From positions 310,001-374,000 of the forward strand of contig VFIW01000011.1 in NCBI GenBank assembly GCA_006386115.1: 64,000 nucleotides of DNA. Direction: 5' to 3'. Below the pieces are notes generated by a model. The model was given only the letters and a program-made list of their open reading frames with translations. It had not been told where the DNA came from and made no database searches. Every line of letters begins with the position of its first letter. Positions within the stretch are counted from its first letter, which is position 1. The stretch comes from Globisporangium splendens. Lineage: Eukaryota > Oomycota > Peronosporomycetes > Pythiales > Pythiaceae. Positions 1 through 13,703 of the stretch are shown piece after piece. The position numbers and the translations under genes are program-made.

Positions 1-2
1 TC

Positions 3-122
3 AAGCGCCACATTCTGGAGCGCGCGCGCGACCAGGAGCGCCGGCGCCTCGGCGCGTCCTCGTTGTCCGCGTCCTTCGCTTCGTCCAACGGTTCGGGCTC
101 GCTCCTGCGCGTTCAGGAATAG
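3..122 (+). CDS. 3' end of an unidentified protein (partial)
   Basis: The third forward frame is open from the left edge and stops at TAG 120-122, giving 39 residues. They begin with a charged helical stretch (KRHILERARDQERRRLG) and end in a Ser/Gly-rich tail (last residues LLRVQE). The composition is typical of a coding C-terminus and the stop is followed by AT-rich non-coding sequence. The rest of the gene lies outside the window, so neither family nor function can be named. The other two forward frames give Arg/Pro-rich peptides that look non-coding. Confidence 0.5.
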   Translation, partial: KRHILERARDQERRRLGASSLSASFASSNGSGSLLRVQE

Positions 123-611
123 CGGAGCACGCCCCAACAAGTCAATCCACCGCGTTCGTGTTTGTATATCGTAACAACAGCAGCAGCATATTTCCATGCA
201 AGCATACAGATAAATGCCATTCTGATCGTCCATCCCATTGAAGCATCCATCTGGCAGCATTATGCAAATACATAAAAAAACCTCATGTCTACAACGTCGT
301 TACAACTGACTCTGCCAGTCTATTAATACGGGAACCACTGAAGAAAAAAAACCTCGGGACAATGCGAAAACGACAGCGACCATCACTCTGCACGGCAAGA
401 TTTTTGGGGACTCGCTGGGCACGAGTGTGCGCGCGTAAGGGAGGGGGGACTCGACGGACCGACCGCACGGGAAGCAGTGGCAGTGGGAAGCAGCGAGCGC
501 GGTCTCTCTCTATACGGAAGCCGCGTACACATACGCACATACGGGCGCGTGCGGACGAGTTGCGAGCGCGGCGGGTCGTGTTGTCGTGGGTTGTGCGCAT
601 TGGCATCGACT
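123..611. other. Intergenic region / 5' leader of the bromodomain gene
   Basis: This stretch lies between the left-edge gene and the bromodomain gene. It starts AT-rich and becomes GC-rich towards the downstream start codon. An in-frame ATG exists at 477, but residues encoded between 477 and 612 (Cys/Arg/Ser-rich) look unlike a conserved protein, so this part is treated as 5' UTR. No RNA gene or repeat was recognised. Confidence 0.4.
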
Positions 612-3600
612 ATGGCGCTCACGGACATCATGTCGATGGAGATGAACGACAAGTACATGGAGAGCGACTCGAGCAGCTCCTCGAGCGTGTCGTCGGACTC
701 GGATTCCGACGAGCTGTCGTCGTCGTCTTCATCGTCGTCGTCTTCGTCGGCGTCTTCGGTGACGTCGGTTCAGCGGTCAACGGGTGGTGCAGCTAGCGCG
801 CATCAACCGCCATCAGCAGCGGCCTCAAAAGCAGCGACAATGGCGCTGTCGGATGCCGATGATGATTCCGACTTGGACGCGTCGTATGGCAGGAAAAAAG
901 CAGCACCAGTGCGGAAGAAGAAAGCGCCCGCGCCGAAGAAGAAAGCACCGGTGCGGCCAGCAGCACCGAGGAGTAAACCACCAGCACGAGTTGCAGCGAC
1001 GAAGAAGTCGTACGTGTCGAGCAGCAGCTCTGATGTGTCCAGCGACAGCTCCAGTTCAGGTTCTTCTGGTGGCGAGGACTTTTCAGAAGTGGAAGAGGTG
1101 AAACGGAAACTTTTGGCGCTGAAGCAGGCGACGAAGGCCGCTGTGGCATCTTCTGCTGCCGCAAAGAAAGCTGCGGCTGGCAAAAAGACCAAAGCTACTG
1201 GCAGAAACAGTTCCCAAGATGTTGGTCCAGAATCGCTCAAAGTGACTCTGAAGCTTCCTCCAGGGTTCATCGCAAAAAGCAATGGGACAGAACCGCCACC
1301 GCCGCCGCCACCACCACCACCACCACCAGGAGGAATGAACGCGTCGCGTCCAGCTCCCAAGCGACAACGTACAACTCCGACTGCAGCGAGTCGGAAAAAG
1401 TCTACGGGATCAGCGAAAGTTCCTGCAAACGCGTCCAAATCAGCAAAGAAACCAGGTGCAGGCAACAGAAAGGCTGGTGCGAAAACTGTGGCTGAGCCGA
1501 TGCAAATTGCTCCGCCAATTCTCCCACAGGACCCTGCTATTCTAGAGAAGTTGATTCCGAAAGGACCAACGGTTCCGCATGGTGAAATTCGTGGCTTGAG
1601 AGAACTCTCCTTTGTCGACAAAAGCTTGGCGAGTTCGCATTCAAAAGAAGTGGATGAAGCAGACATTCCAATGGAGTTCAACGACCCGTACGCAGTGGAG
1701 AGTGATGCTCTTCGGAATCTGGACCTATTCTTTTTCTGCGACGAGCATGGGTAAGACTCTGCTGTTGTCTCTGAGTTATTGTCGCTTGCTAACGCAGTGA
1801 TGTTTGCGTCTACAGTAACCCAATAAGCTTGGAAATCCTTGATCGTCCTAAAGAGCAGAGACCTCGGATCATGGGGTTTGGAACTATTGTGCAGCATTTG
1901 CCTCCAGCAGAACGTCCGCTTCCGGTGAAGCACATTCTGCCTTCCCCAGCGTTCCCGTCTCGCTCAAGAAAAAGACCTCGAAGCGACAATCCTTCTCCAA
2001 GACAGCCACAGGCTGGGGCTGCTTCGTCGGCTGATCGCAAGAAAAGTATGACCTTTTTCATTGTGCGTTATTTGTTGGGACTCTTGCATTTGTTGGTGGC
2101 TGATTGTGATATTCACATTCCCTTGTAGAAGGTGTTGTGAAGCGAGATCGAAAGAAGGCTAAGGTTACGGGAGAAGCGGGTTCAATTGGCCAAGGGGATG
2201 GCGAATTCGACGATGATGTGTACCATGGTCAGTGGTCAGCATCCAGAGACATTTTTCAGCAAAACTCTTCGTTGAAGTACTCTCGGTCCAAGTTTGGAAA
2301 ACGATTGTCCCAGATGGATGGGCAATCAGATTCGGAAAGTGACGAAAGTATCATGACATCGGATGATGAAGACCCAAGAAGTGAATCAGGGGCTCAGACT
2401 GGAGGAGAAGATAGCGAGCTTTTGTCAACTGCAAGTAGCAGTTCCAGCGATAGCGGCAGTGACAATGATGAGAACGGATCGAATTCTTCACCTTCCGTTA
2501 GCGGAAGTGATGTCGAGACCGGTGGAGAAAACGGAGCGAGCGACAATAATTTCGATTCTGAGTCTGCGTCTCAGAAACCAAAGCAAACTTCCTCCGCGAG
2601 ATCGGCAAACGGCATAGGAGGCGACCAACGCGTGGCACTCAGACGTGGATCCAGATCGAAACCGAAACCTACGTCAGCTAACCCCGAGGTGAACGAATTA
2701 ATGCGAACCGACAAAAATGTAAACTTCGAGCCAAAGGGGACGGAAGATGAGCTCAACCTGATGGAGTGTGGCTTTCGGCATCCCGCTGAGTACAAGCGAA
2801 TGCGCGTGTGGCTACCTGAGATTACGGACTGGTGCCTGGATTATTCTGAAGGTGACCCAACGCTTTGGGTAATTACCCCGCACGCTTGGTACAAGATAGC
2901 AGGTCCGCTTTCTGGGATGCTTCCACACGCTTCGTACCGCGAAACGTTCAAGCATGTGCACATGCTGTTTGAGTCCAGTTACTTGGTTGCGTATGTGCTG
3001 AAAGAATGGTTGCCAATCAACAAGAAGGTGTCGTATCGAGCTACTTTGGAACAGATCGTTGAGTTGTCGCTGAAGGGAAGATACCGAGTGGTAAGATCGT
3101 GCTGTTGCTTCTCCAGTTGTGCAATATTGTCACTTACTATTTGTGTGAACGCTTGTCTCTGCAGTCTGGTTGGTTCCTGATGGAGAACTACAATTTCATT
3201 CTCAACCAGATTTGCAATCTGTTTCCGGATAAGAATACCTATGTGGAATCCATGTTCTTCAGGCAACTTCATCGTTTGAGCGATAATCACAAATCTCGGG
3301 AAGAGAGAGTGAAGTCGGAACTTGCAAAGCGAGAGCTTCGTCGGGCGGAGCGTGAAAGAGAGCGAGCAGAGCGTGAGAAGGAGCGTACTGAACGAAAAGA
3401 GCGCATAGAGGACGAACGTAAGAGATGGAGAGATCAGCGAGAAGAAGAACGGAAGTTGAAGGAACACGAAAAGAAGTACCCGGTCGACGATTTGGAGCTC
3501 CTGGAGGAAGCCGATGCGATCGAGAACAAGCTTCCGCTTCCTTGTACGGATTTTGAAGGAATCACTGGCGACTTGCTTGGAGAGCTGATAATGGCCTGGC

Positions 3601-6600
3601 AGACAATTTGCACGTTCAAGAACTTCGTGACGTTGGAGCCGCTGTCGCTCGAAGGTCTCGTGCACCGAATGACCACGAAATGCGACGAAGGGACTGATAT
3701 CGGTCTCGTGCAGATTTTCCTGGCGTTTTTACGTGCGATTTTGGCAGAGAAATCGTTCACATCGCTGATGGATGACATTGTCGTGGAAGGAAACATCAAA
3801 GTTTCGGATTTGTTCGTGAACAGCGAACGAACCTACGGAATTTGCGAGCGACCATACAAGGATATGCTGAACATTATCACGTGGCAGGATATTTTGCGGC
3901 AGCTGATGTCAAAAGATCTCGGAATTGATGCCTCTATTGGCCATGTCGAACCTTTGGTTGGCTGTGAAGTTGTTCGCCAAACGCTGTACATGCAGACAGT
4001 GTCAGCGCCGTTTAACGCGCCGGTTGATACAACGCTGAAGGGGCTGGAAGATTACACTCAAATTATCAAGCAGCCGATGGATTTGGGGACAATCAAGACC
4101 AAGCTCGATTCCGGTGGGTACGAAGGCCCGCAGGGGTATGAGCGTTTCGCTACCGACGTTCGATTGGTCTGGGAAAATGCGCTTCTGTACAATGGGGAGG
4201 ACTCAGAAATCGGACGTGCAGCTCTTGGGTTGTCGGATATCTTTGAGCAAGATTACCAGAGATTCGTTGTTGGCCCTCTTAGAGCCAATGACGATCGAAT
4301 TGAAGGCTGCATGAAGGTGAAGGCTGAGCTGCAGGAACGGTTTGCGCAGCAAGTGCAACCTTCGTCCAGCTATGTTGACATTGTTCATGCGTTGTACGCT
4401 TTCGAGTTCCATGAGGTGAGTAGGCTGCGCCGTTTCATCTTATGAGTGTGTTTGGGTACTGAGATTTTTTTCTCACTTTGCAGCTGCCAATATCGTACAA
4501 AGTTGGCGCTCTGTCGTGGTTATGCTCCGAGTTCCTGAAGTTGGATAGTATCAGGTACGGGATGACAAGTTTTTTCTTTTCTTTCTTTTCTTAAATGGTG
4601 GACTCATTTGTTTCGAACATACAAACAGAACGTACATTGAAGCTCAGATGGAGCATGAAGTCTCGATTATTCGCGATCACCGCAAGCGAGCTGCTGAACT
4701 TGAGGCCAGACGAAAGCACGCTGAGAAGATCCGCCGCGAAAAAGAGTCTGCCTTCAGGAAAGAATGTATCAGCCAAGGCATTCTACCGAATTCGCAGAAC
4801 ATATTTTCGGAGGCTATGCGGGAAAAGTACGATTTCATTGCAACATTTTACGAAGAAACTCACCTGATGAGCGCAAGTGAGGATGGAGCTTTCGACCAGG
4901 ACAAGAAGAGTCAGATTGAAGAAATGAAGGCTGAACTGCGAGCGGTAACACTCACACTCCGGTTTTTGTTTATCTAGCCGTACTTGTGTACCAACTGACA
5001 TGTGTTTGTTTATGCTCGCCAGGTTATTGTTCGCGAGTTACCGATGGGTAAAGACCGATATCACAATTGCTACTGGGTATTCAAGAACGACACGCGTCAA
5101 CGGTTGTTTATCGAGAAGTGCGATTCGGGTCATTTTGTGATCTGCAAAACAAGCACGGAATTGCACACGCTGCTGGACTGGCTCAATCCGAAGGGTAGTC
5201 GCGAAATGGAGTTGCTTTCGAAGCTGACCTCAGTCAAAGAAAGTCTTCTTCAAAACATGCAGGAGGTAACAGAAGGGTCCTCGGACGAGATCGCTTCGAA
5301 AGCGAGTGGTGACATCAAGGTCAATTTGTTCCCACTGCCTTGCGGTGACATAAAGCAAGACTATTTGATCGTCAACGACAAGGAAGGATGGCTGAGCAGT
5401 CACTCGATTGTTCAGAAAATGCTCTTATCGCTCCGAAAGCATCTGACTGTTGCTGGCATTCTGCATGACGAGTGGGACTCATCTACGTCGTGGAGTAGTC
5501 GTGTACAAGAGTCCAAGTCGTTTGATGCTGTGCGCGAATTGTTTGCAGAACTGGAAGATGCAGTTGTGGCGTCAACTACTGCTGCAGAAACGTTGCGTCT
5601 ATCGTGGCAGAGAAAGCGTCGTGAATGGAGACTGGCGCTCGAAGGAGCGTGTACGTATGCGCAGTTGGTGTTCCTGCTCCACTTGCTTCTGGAAGAGTGC
5701 ATCAATGTGGCTGCGTTTATGGATCAATATGTCCGACTTGACCGAAAAGAGTGGTTCCAGCTACGCTCGAAAGATTGCCGAAACTTTATCCCAGAAGTCG
5801 GTAAAGAGGTTGTATACTTTGGTGATGGGCATGCGCAAGCGCTGAAAGAAGACGCCAAGACGAAAAAGAAACGGTTTGCCCAGAAAAGTGATCCGCCGCG
5901 AGCGAAAACAACGTTGATATGCACAGTGGAGAAGATTTCTTATCATCACGGCGGCGGCGACCCGTACGCTCTCGTGGTTTTGCACCCAACCAAAGACGGA
6001 TCTGCCCATAGTTGCGTTCGTGAACCTGGCACCTTGCTTTGCCCACAGCCATCTCCATTGCAGCGTCTATCGCGGATTTTCCTTCGCATTTTGAGTAAGC
6101 TGAAGTCGCACTCTGACGCGGGTCCATTTTTGGAGGCTGTGTCAGATCGCGACTTTCCGGAATACAAGGAGATAGTGCTACAGCCAATGGATTTTGGCAA
6201 GATGACGGAGAAAGCCAAGACGCTGCAGTACCAATCTGCCAGCGAGTTGCTTGCGGATGTGAGGCTCATTTGCAGCAACTGTGAGCTCTTTTGTGAGGGT
6301 CGCTTTCCAGCACTCCCGCCGTTAGCACGGAACTTGGTTGAAATGGCTGAAGGATTGGTCAAGCGCTCGAACAAGGATATCCGTGCCTGCGAGAAGGCTA
6401 TGGGCAGTGCCGATGCCACTCCATCGCCCGAGAAAGTCGTAAAGTCTCCAGAGGCGAGTAGTGAGAGCAAGGAAGCAGCTGACAAAGAGACGAGCAGTGG
6501 AGACCAAGTAGACACGACGAAACCTATCACTGCGATCTTGCGTCTCGAAAATCGTTTACCAGAGTACGTGGTCGACATGAAGCGGTATGAGAGTGCTGTC

Positions 6601-6912
6601 AGTCATACCCGGAGCTGTGGGGAGAAGTTTCGTATGCTGTTTCGAGACCCGCAAGGGTTCCCTGGTGAGTATTACGGCGGCGTTGCAGCTGGATCGCTGC
6701 CTTTTGATTCGAATGGCTTGTTATCGTGGGAAGCGCTGCGAGTCACCTGGGACGAAGACGATGGATCTGACGATAGTCGCATCAATCCTTGGTACGTTTT
6801 GGTTCTTTAGCTGCATCTGCTGTGCGTTAATGCATGCATGTTGACGATGTTGTTTTCTTTCTTTGTGCAATGAGTGATCAGGGAGGCGGAGTTTGCTGCA
6901 GCAAAGAAGTAA
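612..6912 (+). CDS. Large chromatin protein: RFTS-like, DDT, WHIM-type and two bromodomains
   Basis: Eight exons (612-1750, 1816-2045, 2129-3090, 3174-4415, 4484-4554, 4629-4944, 5023-6791, 6882-6912) join in frame to 1919 aa. The N-terminal third is Ser/Lys/Pro-rich and disordered, with a polyproline run near residue 230. Residues about 650-815 resemble the replication-foci domain of DNMT1 (moderate). A DDT-like domain follows at about 896-975, then an Arg/Glu-rich helix. Bromodomain 1 is at about 1048-1142 (with IIKQPMDLGTIKTKL), WHIM-like helices at about 1165-1215, and the WSD/WHIM signature PMGKDRYHNCYWVF near 1325. Bromodomain 2 is at about 1664-1768 (VLQPMDFGKM). DDT, WHIM and bromodomains together are known from ISWI-partner proteins (ACF1/BAZ type), so a nuclear nucleosome-remodelling or acetyl-histone-reading role is inferred. 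ATG 612 was preferred over 477 because the intervening residues look non-coding. The last exon, inferred from splice sites alone, codes for ten residues. Confidence 0.85.
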
Positions 6913-7587
6913 TCCAGTGGGTAGGATTTCAACAGCAGCGAACGATAGAGAGCCTGCTTGGACGAATTGTAGGATCCGTGGCTTCGAATCATGTGCAGAG
7001 AAAACAAATCAAAAAAATGCCAGCGACGAAAGTCTTTGCAACGACGCCTTTTTTCGAGGCATTTTGCTTCGAGAGAACTGTACGCAAAGTGAACACGACA
7101 CAGGCAGAGAATTGATGAAGAAAATTGCACTCAATCGCGGTGGATATCATGGCATTCAACAAGCAGGTACTTGCCCGGCAGAAAAGCAGCGATTCGTGGT
7201 CACGGATGCAATTACGTGTAGACGGAGGAGTGACCGCACGTGGGACACAGAACGTTATCACCACCAAGAGAGCAGGCGGATGAGAGATGGAACAGCAATG
7301 GGAGAGCTGCTGCTGAGGAGCGCATTTCGGTGGGTGGAATCCGAGTGATTGGCAAACGTGGCGTTTCCGTTTAAGTACGCGCGAACTTTAGCAGTTTGGG
7401 ATCTGCAGGTAAACCTACAACAGCAAAGTCTAGGATGGATACAGGATGCGCTTGCTGATTTGCAAAGACCTGCATCCAGTATCATTGGCTAAAATATGAC
7501 CTACGACAGATCTGATTGGTTGGTTATAAATGCGCATCTCAGTACTCCCAGCTCAATGATCGAGTACTCTAGAGTGAAGACGCCACC
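6913..7587. other. Intergenic region with putative TSC2 promoter elements
   Basis: There is no credible gene in these 675 bases. Just upstream of the next start codon, near 7518-7532, an ATTGGTTGG (inverted CCAAT) is followed by TTATAAATG, which could serve as promoter elements. This is a visual call only. Several frames are open by chance. Confidence 0.35.
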
Positions 7588-10500
7588 ATGGAAGACGCTA
7601 GTGGCACCATGCGCTCTCCGCGGCAGCACGCGAGCGACACGCCGCAGGAGCGCGCGAAGGCGGAGGCCGACGTCAGTGCTGTGGAGGGTGCGCCCACGCC
7701 AGAGAAAGCAGCAGGCGAAGCGGACGCGTCGCCGTCGCAGCAACCGCCGCACTGCGACGCGGGCGAGGAGCAAAGACACGGGAGCCGCCAACCTGCTGAC
7801 ACTTCGGGACCGCTGCTGCTCAGTCGGAGTGCGAGCGCTGGCGCCAACCCGCGCAGCAGTAGTAGCGGCACAATCATGTCGCTGTTGCCCATGCACGGCT
7901 CGAGCTTCAGCCAGTCCATGAGCAGCTTTAATGTGGCAGCCAGCAGCAGCAGTGGGTTGTCGTCGGAATTGGTGTATCAACTGCAGCGATTGTGCTCTCG
8001 GCAGCGGATGCGGTCGGAAGAGCGGCACTTTGTGCGCGATGTGGAGCGTGTCTTGGCGTTGCTACGGCAGCAACAGCAGGTATCGAGCGCGAGTCGAAGC
8101 CGAGCGACAAGCAGCAGCAGTGTCACCAGCAGTGCGATTGCTTCAGGTGCTGCCGTTCAAGACGCTCAGGATGCTGCTGATGTCTTGACCTACGATGCCA
8201 GTGACACAAGAGCCCATTCTGCGTCGATTTCGTCAACGATATCGTCGTCATCGTCCGCGTTTCCATATTATCATCAGTCCAGCACTGGATCGCTCACGCT
8301 CACCGAGATCGAATTGCTGTTTGACTGCATCGCGGTTCTCTTTGACCATCGCAACTACGACGTCCGCGCCGTCGTGTTTGAGACCGTGACGCTCTGCATG
8401 AACCACTACGGGCATCTGCTGAGCAGCGAATTGCGGCTCAAGATCTTTCGCCAGCTTGAGGACCATCCAGCGGGCGATTTCACGCTGCGCCAACGTGCTC
8501 TGCGTGTCTTGACCCAGGACGGACGCAACCTCGAGCCGTTCCACATCGAACTCGGCTGGCTGCTGCTGCGACTGCTGGACGAGTCAGACGAGCAGCGCGA
8601 TCTGCTTGGGCTGATCCAGAACATCTTCCGACGAAGTCCGCTCGTGCTGGACTTTGAGAATGTCGTCGCGATCACCAACGTTGTGTGCAGCCGTTGCGAT
8701 CTCGCGTGGACGCGCGGCGACATTGAGAGCTGCAAGAAGTACCTCACGTTCTTCCACGTGCTCGCGACGCACAACCTCGAGCACGCCGCGAGTACGTCGG
8801 TGAGTCTGCGCACGCTCTGCTGCATGGTGAACGCCGACGGCCACGGCACGTGGTCGATCATGAAACACTTGTTGAATGGTGCGGCGGGATTTCAAGTGCT
8901 TCGTGGCCTGATTGATCTTCTCGAGAACCCGTACGTGAGCACGCAGTGGGTGCTGCGCGGCGCCGTGTTTTTCGTCGGGATGTCGTGCTGGGGCTCGCAG
9001 CGCGTGGGCAAGTTCGAAGACGTGAAGTGGGCACCCGTGCTGCTGTCCATGGAGCGCGTGCTCAAGTGCAACAACGGCGTCGTGATCTTTGAAGTGATTC
9101 TCGCGATGCAGCGGCTTGTTAAGAAGTTTGGTGCGTCGAAATCCAACGAAATCGACGCAAAGAACAGTCACAGCAGCAGCGGCACAAGTGCGCGGGACTC
9201 GGAACGCAAGCTTTTCGTCGAGTGGGATATCATTCTGCGGATGTTTAGGGAGCTTCGACCGTGGCTTTCGTTGCACGATGGAGACGGCGATAGCGATGAC
9301 GGCGAGATCAGCAACATGCCGTCGATGATGACGCATCATCCGCATCATAACAGTACCAGTTCTACTACGAGCAGCACGATTGGTGGGTTGGAGCCACCCC
9401 AGGTGTCCGTGTCCATTCATCAGACGCGCATCCCAAGAGAGCTGCTCGACACCCTCAACTTTGTCGAAGAACTCGTGGCGCAAAAGAAGTTCGCAGGTGA
9501 AGTCGACGATTTCTTCGATGTGCTGGAAGACTATCTACCGCATCTAAACGAAGGCTCGACGCTGTTCCTGCTGCGCCATCGCGTCGATACGTCTCATCCA
9601 GCACACCACGGCGAATGGCTGCAGACTTTGCGCGACACGATGCGCACGTTCTTCTCGAACGGTGCGATGTTTGGCGCCGTGCGACTCGAGGCGCTCGAGG
9701 CGCTGCACGCGAATCTCCATGTGAGTCGCAATGTCTGCGAAGATCGCGTGATCGAAGAGGTGATGCTTCCGACGCTGGGCCATATCTACAACGACCACCA
9801 TGCTGAAGTGCGGCGCCACGGCTTGGACTTCATCACTGAAGTCGCGCGGCTCGTAGAGAGCGTGAAATTCGAGCCGCTGCTGAGCGTGCTCGCAGATGCT
9901 GTGACGCTGTCGCTGTACGAAGATGCCCAGGTGCTTGCAGCCTCTGGCATCGTGTCGCTGTTCTCGTCGTATTTCAACCACATGCCGCCTGCGCGGAGTC
10001 TGCGCATGTACGAGCTGATCACGAAAATGGTCGAGACGCACCGGAACCGTGACGTGCGCAAGATCGCGCTCTCGTGCCTGCTGCATATGTGTCAAGCAGA
10101 CTCGGAGTTCCGTCTCCAGTGGAAGGACAACCAGGTGCGTACGTCTCGGTTCCTGTTTTGCAGTAAGCACGCCGTGCGGAATCCCCAGACAGGTGCGTGT
10201 GTGCCCGTGGCGCTGGGTATGCGCGCGATGGTGACGCTCGTGAGCACCGAGACCCACGCGGACTTGTTCCGCATGGCTGTGTCAGGGATCCAGACGATGC
10301 TCGAGAACCGCGTCGTGCTCACAGACGTTGACATCAGCGACATGGCGCTCAAGATCCTCTCGAGCATCGAGTACCGCGCCTTTGGCCGCGCCGCGGTCCC
10401 CGACGAGCTCACGAGGATCATTGAGGAGATGAAAGGTCCGTCGCAGGACGATGACCATGCGACCGAAGATGGCAGTCGCCATACAGGGTGGGAAGTGCTC

Positions 10501-13500
10501 TCGAGACGCAACACCGAGTCGGATATGCTGCGGTACCTGACCACGAAACGACACACGGGAGGTGACGCGCGCATGGGATCATCCTTCAAGTCGAATTTAC
10601 GCGATACCGTCGCGCTGCTCTGCAAGACCAAGTTCATGACCATGGGGCTGGAGCTCGTAGCTTTACTCATCAGCTACGCGAGCGAATTGAATGGCACGGC
10701 GCGTCGTCATTTGATTACGTGTCTCGTGGACGCGCTCGCGATGCAATTGAACGTCGCCGACAAAGACGTCGCTGGAATCGGTCTCTCGGTCACAGGACCA
10801 CTGCATCGTGCGAGATCGGCTGCGAGCTTGACGCGGGCATCCACCTACGACGAGATAGCGAGCGAGAGTGGAGGCAAAGGAATCGCAGCCCAGGCAACGG
10901 ATCAACTCGTTCCTAGCAGCAGCTACCACCATCCCTCGCAAATCGCGGCGAAAGTTGCGTCGCCGCACATCGTCGGTGGCTTTACGTCGCGCGTGTTTTC
11001 TCGGTTCCAAGCCAGCAGCAGCAGTGGTAGTTTGTCTCAAGGCAACTTGTTCCATGCGTTTGCCTCATCGTCGACGGTGAAGCCCATGCGAGGAGGAGCG
11101 CGTCCAGACGACGCTGCTGCTGATCAGGACCACGGGTTCATCCAGCAATCGCTCCATGCGCTGTACACTGCCGAGTTTACGATGCTGCACATCTCGACTA
11201 ACATGCTGAGTCTGCTCGCGCTGCGTATGCCCGACGAGATGCTCGCGCAGATGGAGACAGTGTTCCACAGTGCGCGGCTTTGCTTTGCGACCCTCGATGG
11301 CGACTTCCGAGCCGATGCTTTTGGGGCCGCGCTTGAGATGATCGGCAACATTGTCTACTGCCTGCCGACGATGCCGTCGCATCACTATGTCGCTGTGATC
11401 GAGACGCTTTTGATCGGCTTTGAGCAGACGAACACGCAATCGAAGCAGCTCTCGTACATGGCGTTCAGACTGCTGTGCCACGTGATCTTCAAGTGCGCGC
11501 CGAGGGATCGCATCCCGCTCGCTTCTGTCGCGCTGCCGAGGCTACAGCAGTTGTTTGTACGCACCAATAGTCTGTTGGTGGAAGCTGCGATCGACTTTCT
11601 CATGAGCTTTGCGTATTCGAGATCGTTTACCCCGCCGCCAGCGCTCTGCAACCCCAGCATCAGCACCGAGAAAGACGCGGACGTGGTGCTTCAGTCCCGA
11701 TCCTGGGTCTTCAATAACTCGCTGCTCACGATCCAGGTATTCAAGCAGGGATGTGCGAGATTGGTGATTCGAAGGGCGAATGGCACGAACCACTGGGATT
11801 TGCGGATCTCCAGAGAGTATTTATTAGACCCAGCAGCGATTCGACCGAAAGAAATGGACAGCAGCTCTGGACAAGTGGAAAAACGAATTAGGACGCCAGG
11901 TTTGAAGGAGAAGGATACCGTCGAAGTAACGAGCGCACCTCTGCTAGGAGAAAGGGATCCCAGGTCCAGTGCAGCGTCAGGATCTCAACTAGTTTCATCG
12001 GTTGATTCACAGAAACCAACCAACGACGACAGCCTGGAAGAAATTGATGGCGGGCTGCCAGCCGAAGAGAAGTCTGAGCACGCGCCACCGTCGCCATTGC
12101 CGTTGACCACCGTCACGACCACCGCCAGCATCCCCACCACAACTCAAGCTGCCCAGGTTCTTACCACAGAAGTGACCCCAAAAGCACAACCTGAGTCATC
12201 ACCAAACGCTCTCGAGAAACAAGCGAAAGCAGCACACGGCAACTTGAGGAAGCAAGTCACCTTTGCGCTCGATGGGAACAGTCCTGCGGCATTTCCACAT
12301 CCATCGGCGTCACTACCGCCACTGCCAGCGTACGATGGGATCGGAGGCTCTCCGTCGTATTTCTGCGAAGCCAACCCAGGCACGTATCGTCAACGGAACA
12401 ATGGACTCTATCAATCATCTTTCAATCGTCGACGACGCAGCAGCAACCCGCGAAATGCATCGATCCGCGAGCACGAGGACAACAGAGCGCTCTCGAGCGA
12501 CTCGTACAGTGACCAAGTTTCTCACTTGGGCGACGACGACGGACCCGACGACTTTAGCTTGGATGGGTCAGCACTGGACAGGAGCGACGCAAGTGACCGT
12601 AACAATATCGACAGACGACGTCCTGGGACAGGTGAGGACATGAGCAACAAGGACGGACGACAGGAATCGCTGACTGCAAACCCAGATTCGCCAGACGCCA
12701 TTGGAAGCGCTGGCAGTGGCGATGCCCTTGATCCGATGTACCTGATGATGCAATTGTTCGACTTGACGGTCGAGAATCGGCCGCATCTGCTGCTGGATGG
12801 CGACGCGCTCTCGCTCGGCTTGAACGTCTTGGACCGCACGCCCGAGTACGAGACTCACAAGATCGGGCTTTTGTACGTGCAGCACCCCAAGCAGCGCATG
12901 GAACGGGAGATCTTGGGAAACCGAGGCGGCTCGGTGCGGTATCTGAGGTTTCTACGTGGCCTCGGCACGTTCACAAAGTTGCAGGGACTACGTGGGTACA
13001 CGGGCGGCCTGGACACGGCCAACGACAGCGACGGCAAGTTTGGGCTTATTTATGTAGACAATTCCACACAGGTACGAGAACATATATGCGCTCCGTGGAC
13101 TATCTCTGAGTTTTGACCGACTCTGGTCTTTTCTTTTTCTCCAATGTTGCGACTAGATCATGTTCCATGTGGCGACGATGATGGGATCGGACAGCACACA
13201 AAGCGGCAATGGACCCGACGCCATGAAAGCGCTCACGATGAGCAAGAAGCGGCATATCGGGAACGACTTTGTGCATGTCATCTACAAGGTACGAACTACA
13301 AAACAAGGATCTTTGCAGCCTGCAGTCCATGCAAATTATACACAACGTACTGATTTGATCTTGACCGGTGTAGGAATGTGACGAGGACTACAATGTCTCG
13401 ACGTTCTCTGGTCAATTCAACGATGTCCACATCATCGTGCAGCCGTTGAACGACAAGGAGTACCGAACCCAAGTGCACGCGAAGCCCGGGATCAAACCGT

Positions 13501-13703
13501 TTGGTCCGCTATATGGGACGCAGATCATCTCGAGCAGTATCATCGCCGAGTGCGTTCGCCTGACGTGCCTGAACGCGAATCTCGCGTGCCAGACGTTCCA
13601 CCAGGACCTCGTCGGCTTTGCCATGAACTGTGAGGACCGGCTGAAGCAAATCAAACAGCTCGGCATCCGACTGGCGACGCCCGAAGACTGGAAACTCGAC
13701 TAA
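7588..13703 (+). CDS. TSC2: Tuberin (TSC2) orthologue, GTPase-activating protein of the TOR pathway
   Basis: Three exons (7588-13071, 13157-13288, 13374-13703) give 1981 aa, against about 1807 in human. The long first exon has a Ser-rich, low-complexity N-terminus, then a helical (HEAT-like) body with tuberin-type features, then a disordered Ser/Pro region. The last 250 residues are a Rap/Ran-GAP domain starting near YETHKIGLLYVQ. The catalytic asparagine-thumb motif HIGNDFV is encoded in exon 2 (Asn about 1864) and corresponds to tuberin HLGNDFV. The segment after it (SGQFNDVHIIVQPL) also matches tuberin. In other eukaryotes TSC2 with TSC1 converts Rheb-GTP to Rheb-GDP and so restrains TORC1. 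Both introns are phase 0 and sit inside the GAP domain. The gene is convergent with the strumpellin gene, with 266 bp between their stops. Start: first ATG after the putative TATA-like element. Confidence 0.93.

Noticed and set aside
477..611. N-terminal extension of the bromodomain protein from ATG 477
   Set aside because: The 45 extra residues are Cys/Arg/Ser-rich and look non-coding. The Met at 612 begins a normal acidic/Ser-rich chromatin-protein start.
6950..7010. tRNA-like B-box (GGCTTCGAATC) upstream of TSC2
   Set aside because: No matching A-box or cloverleaf stems could be found around it.
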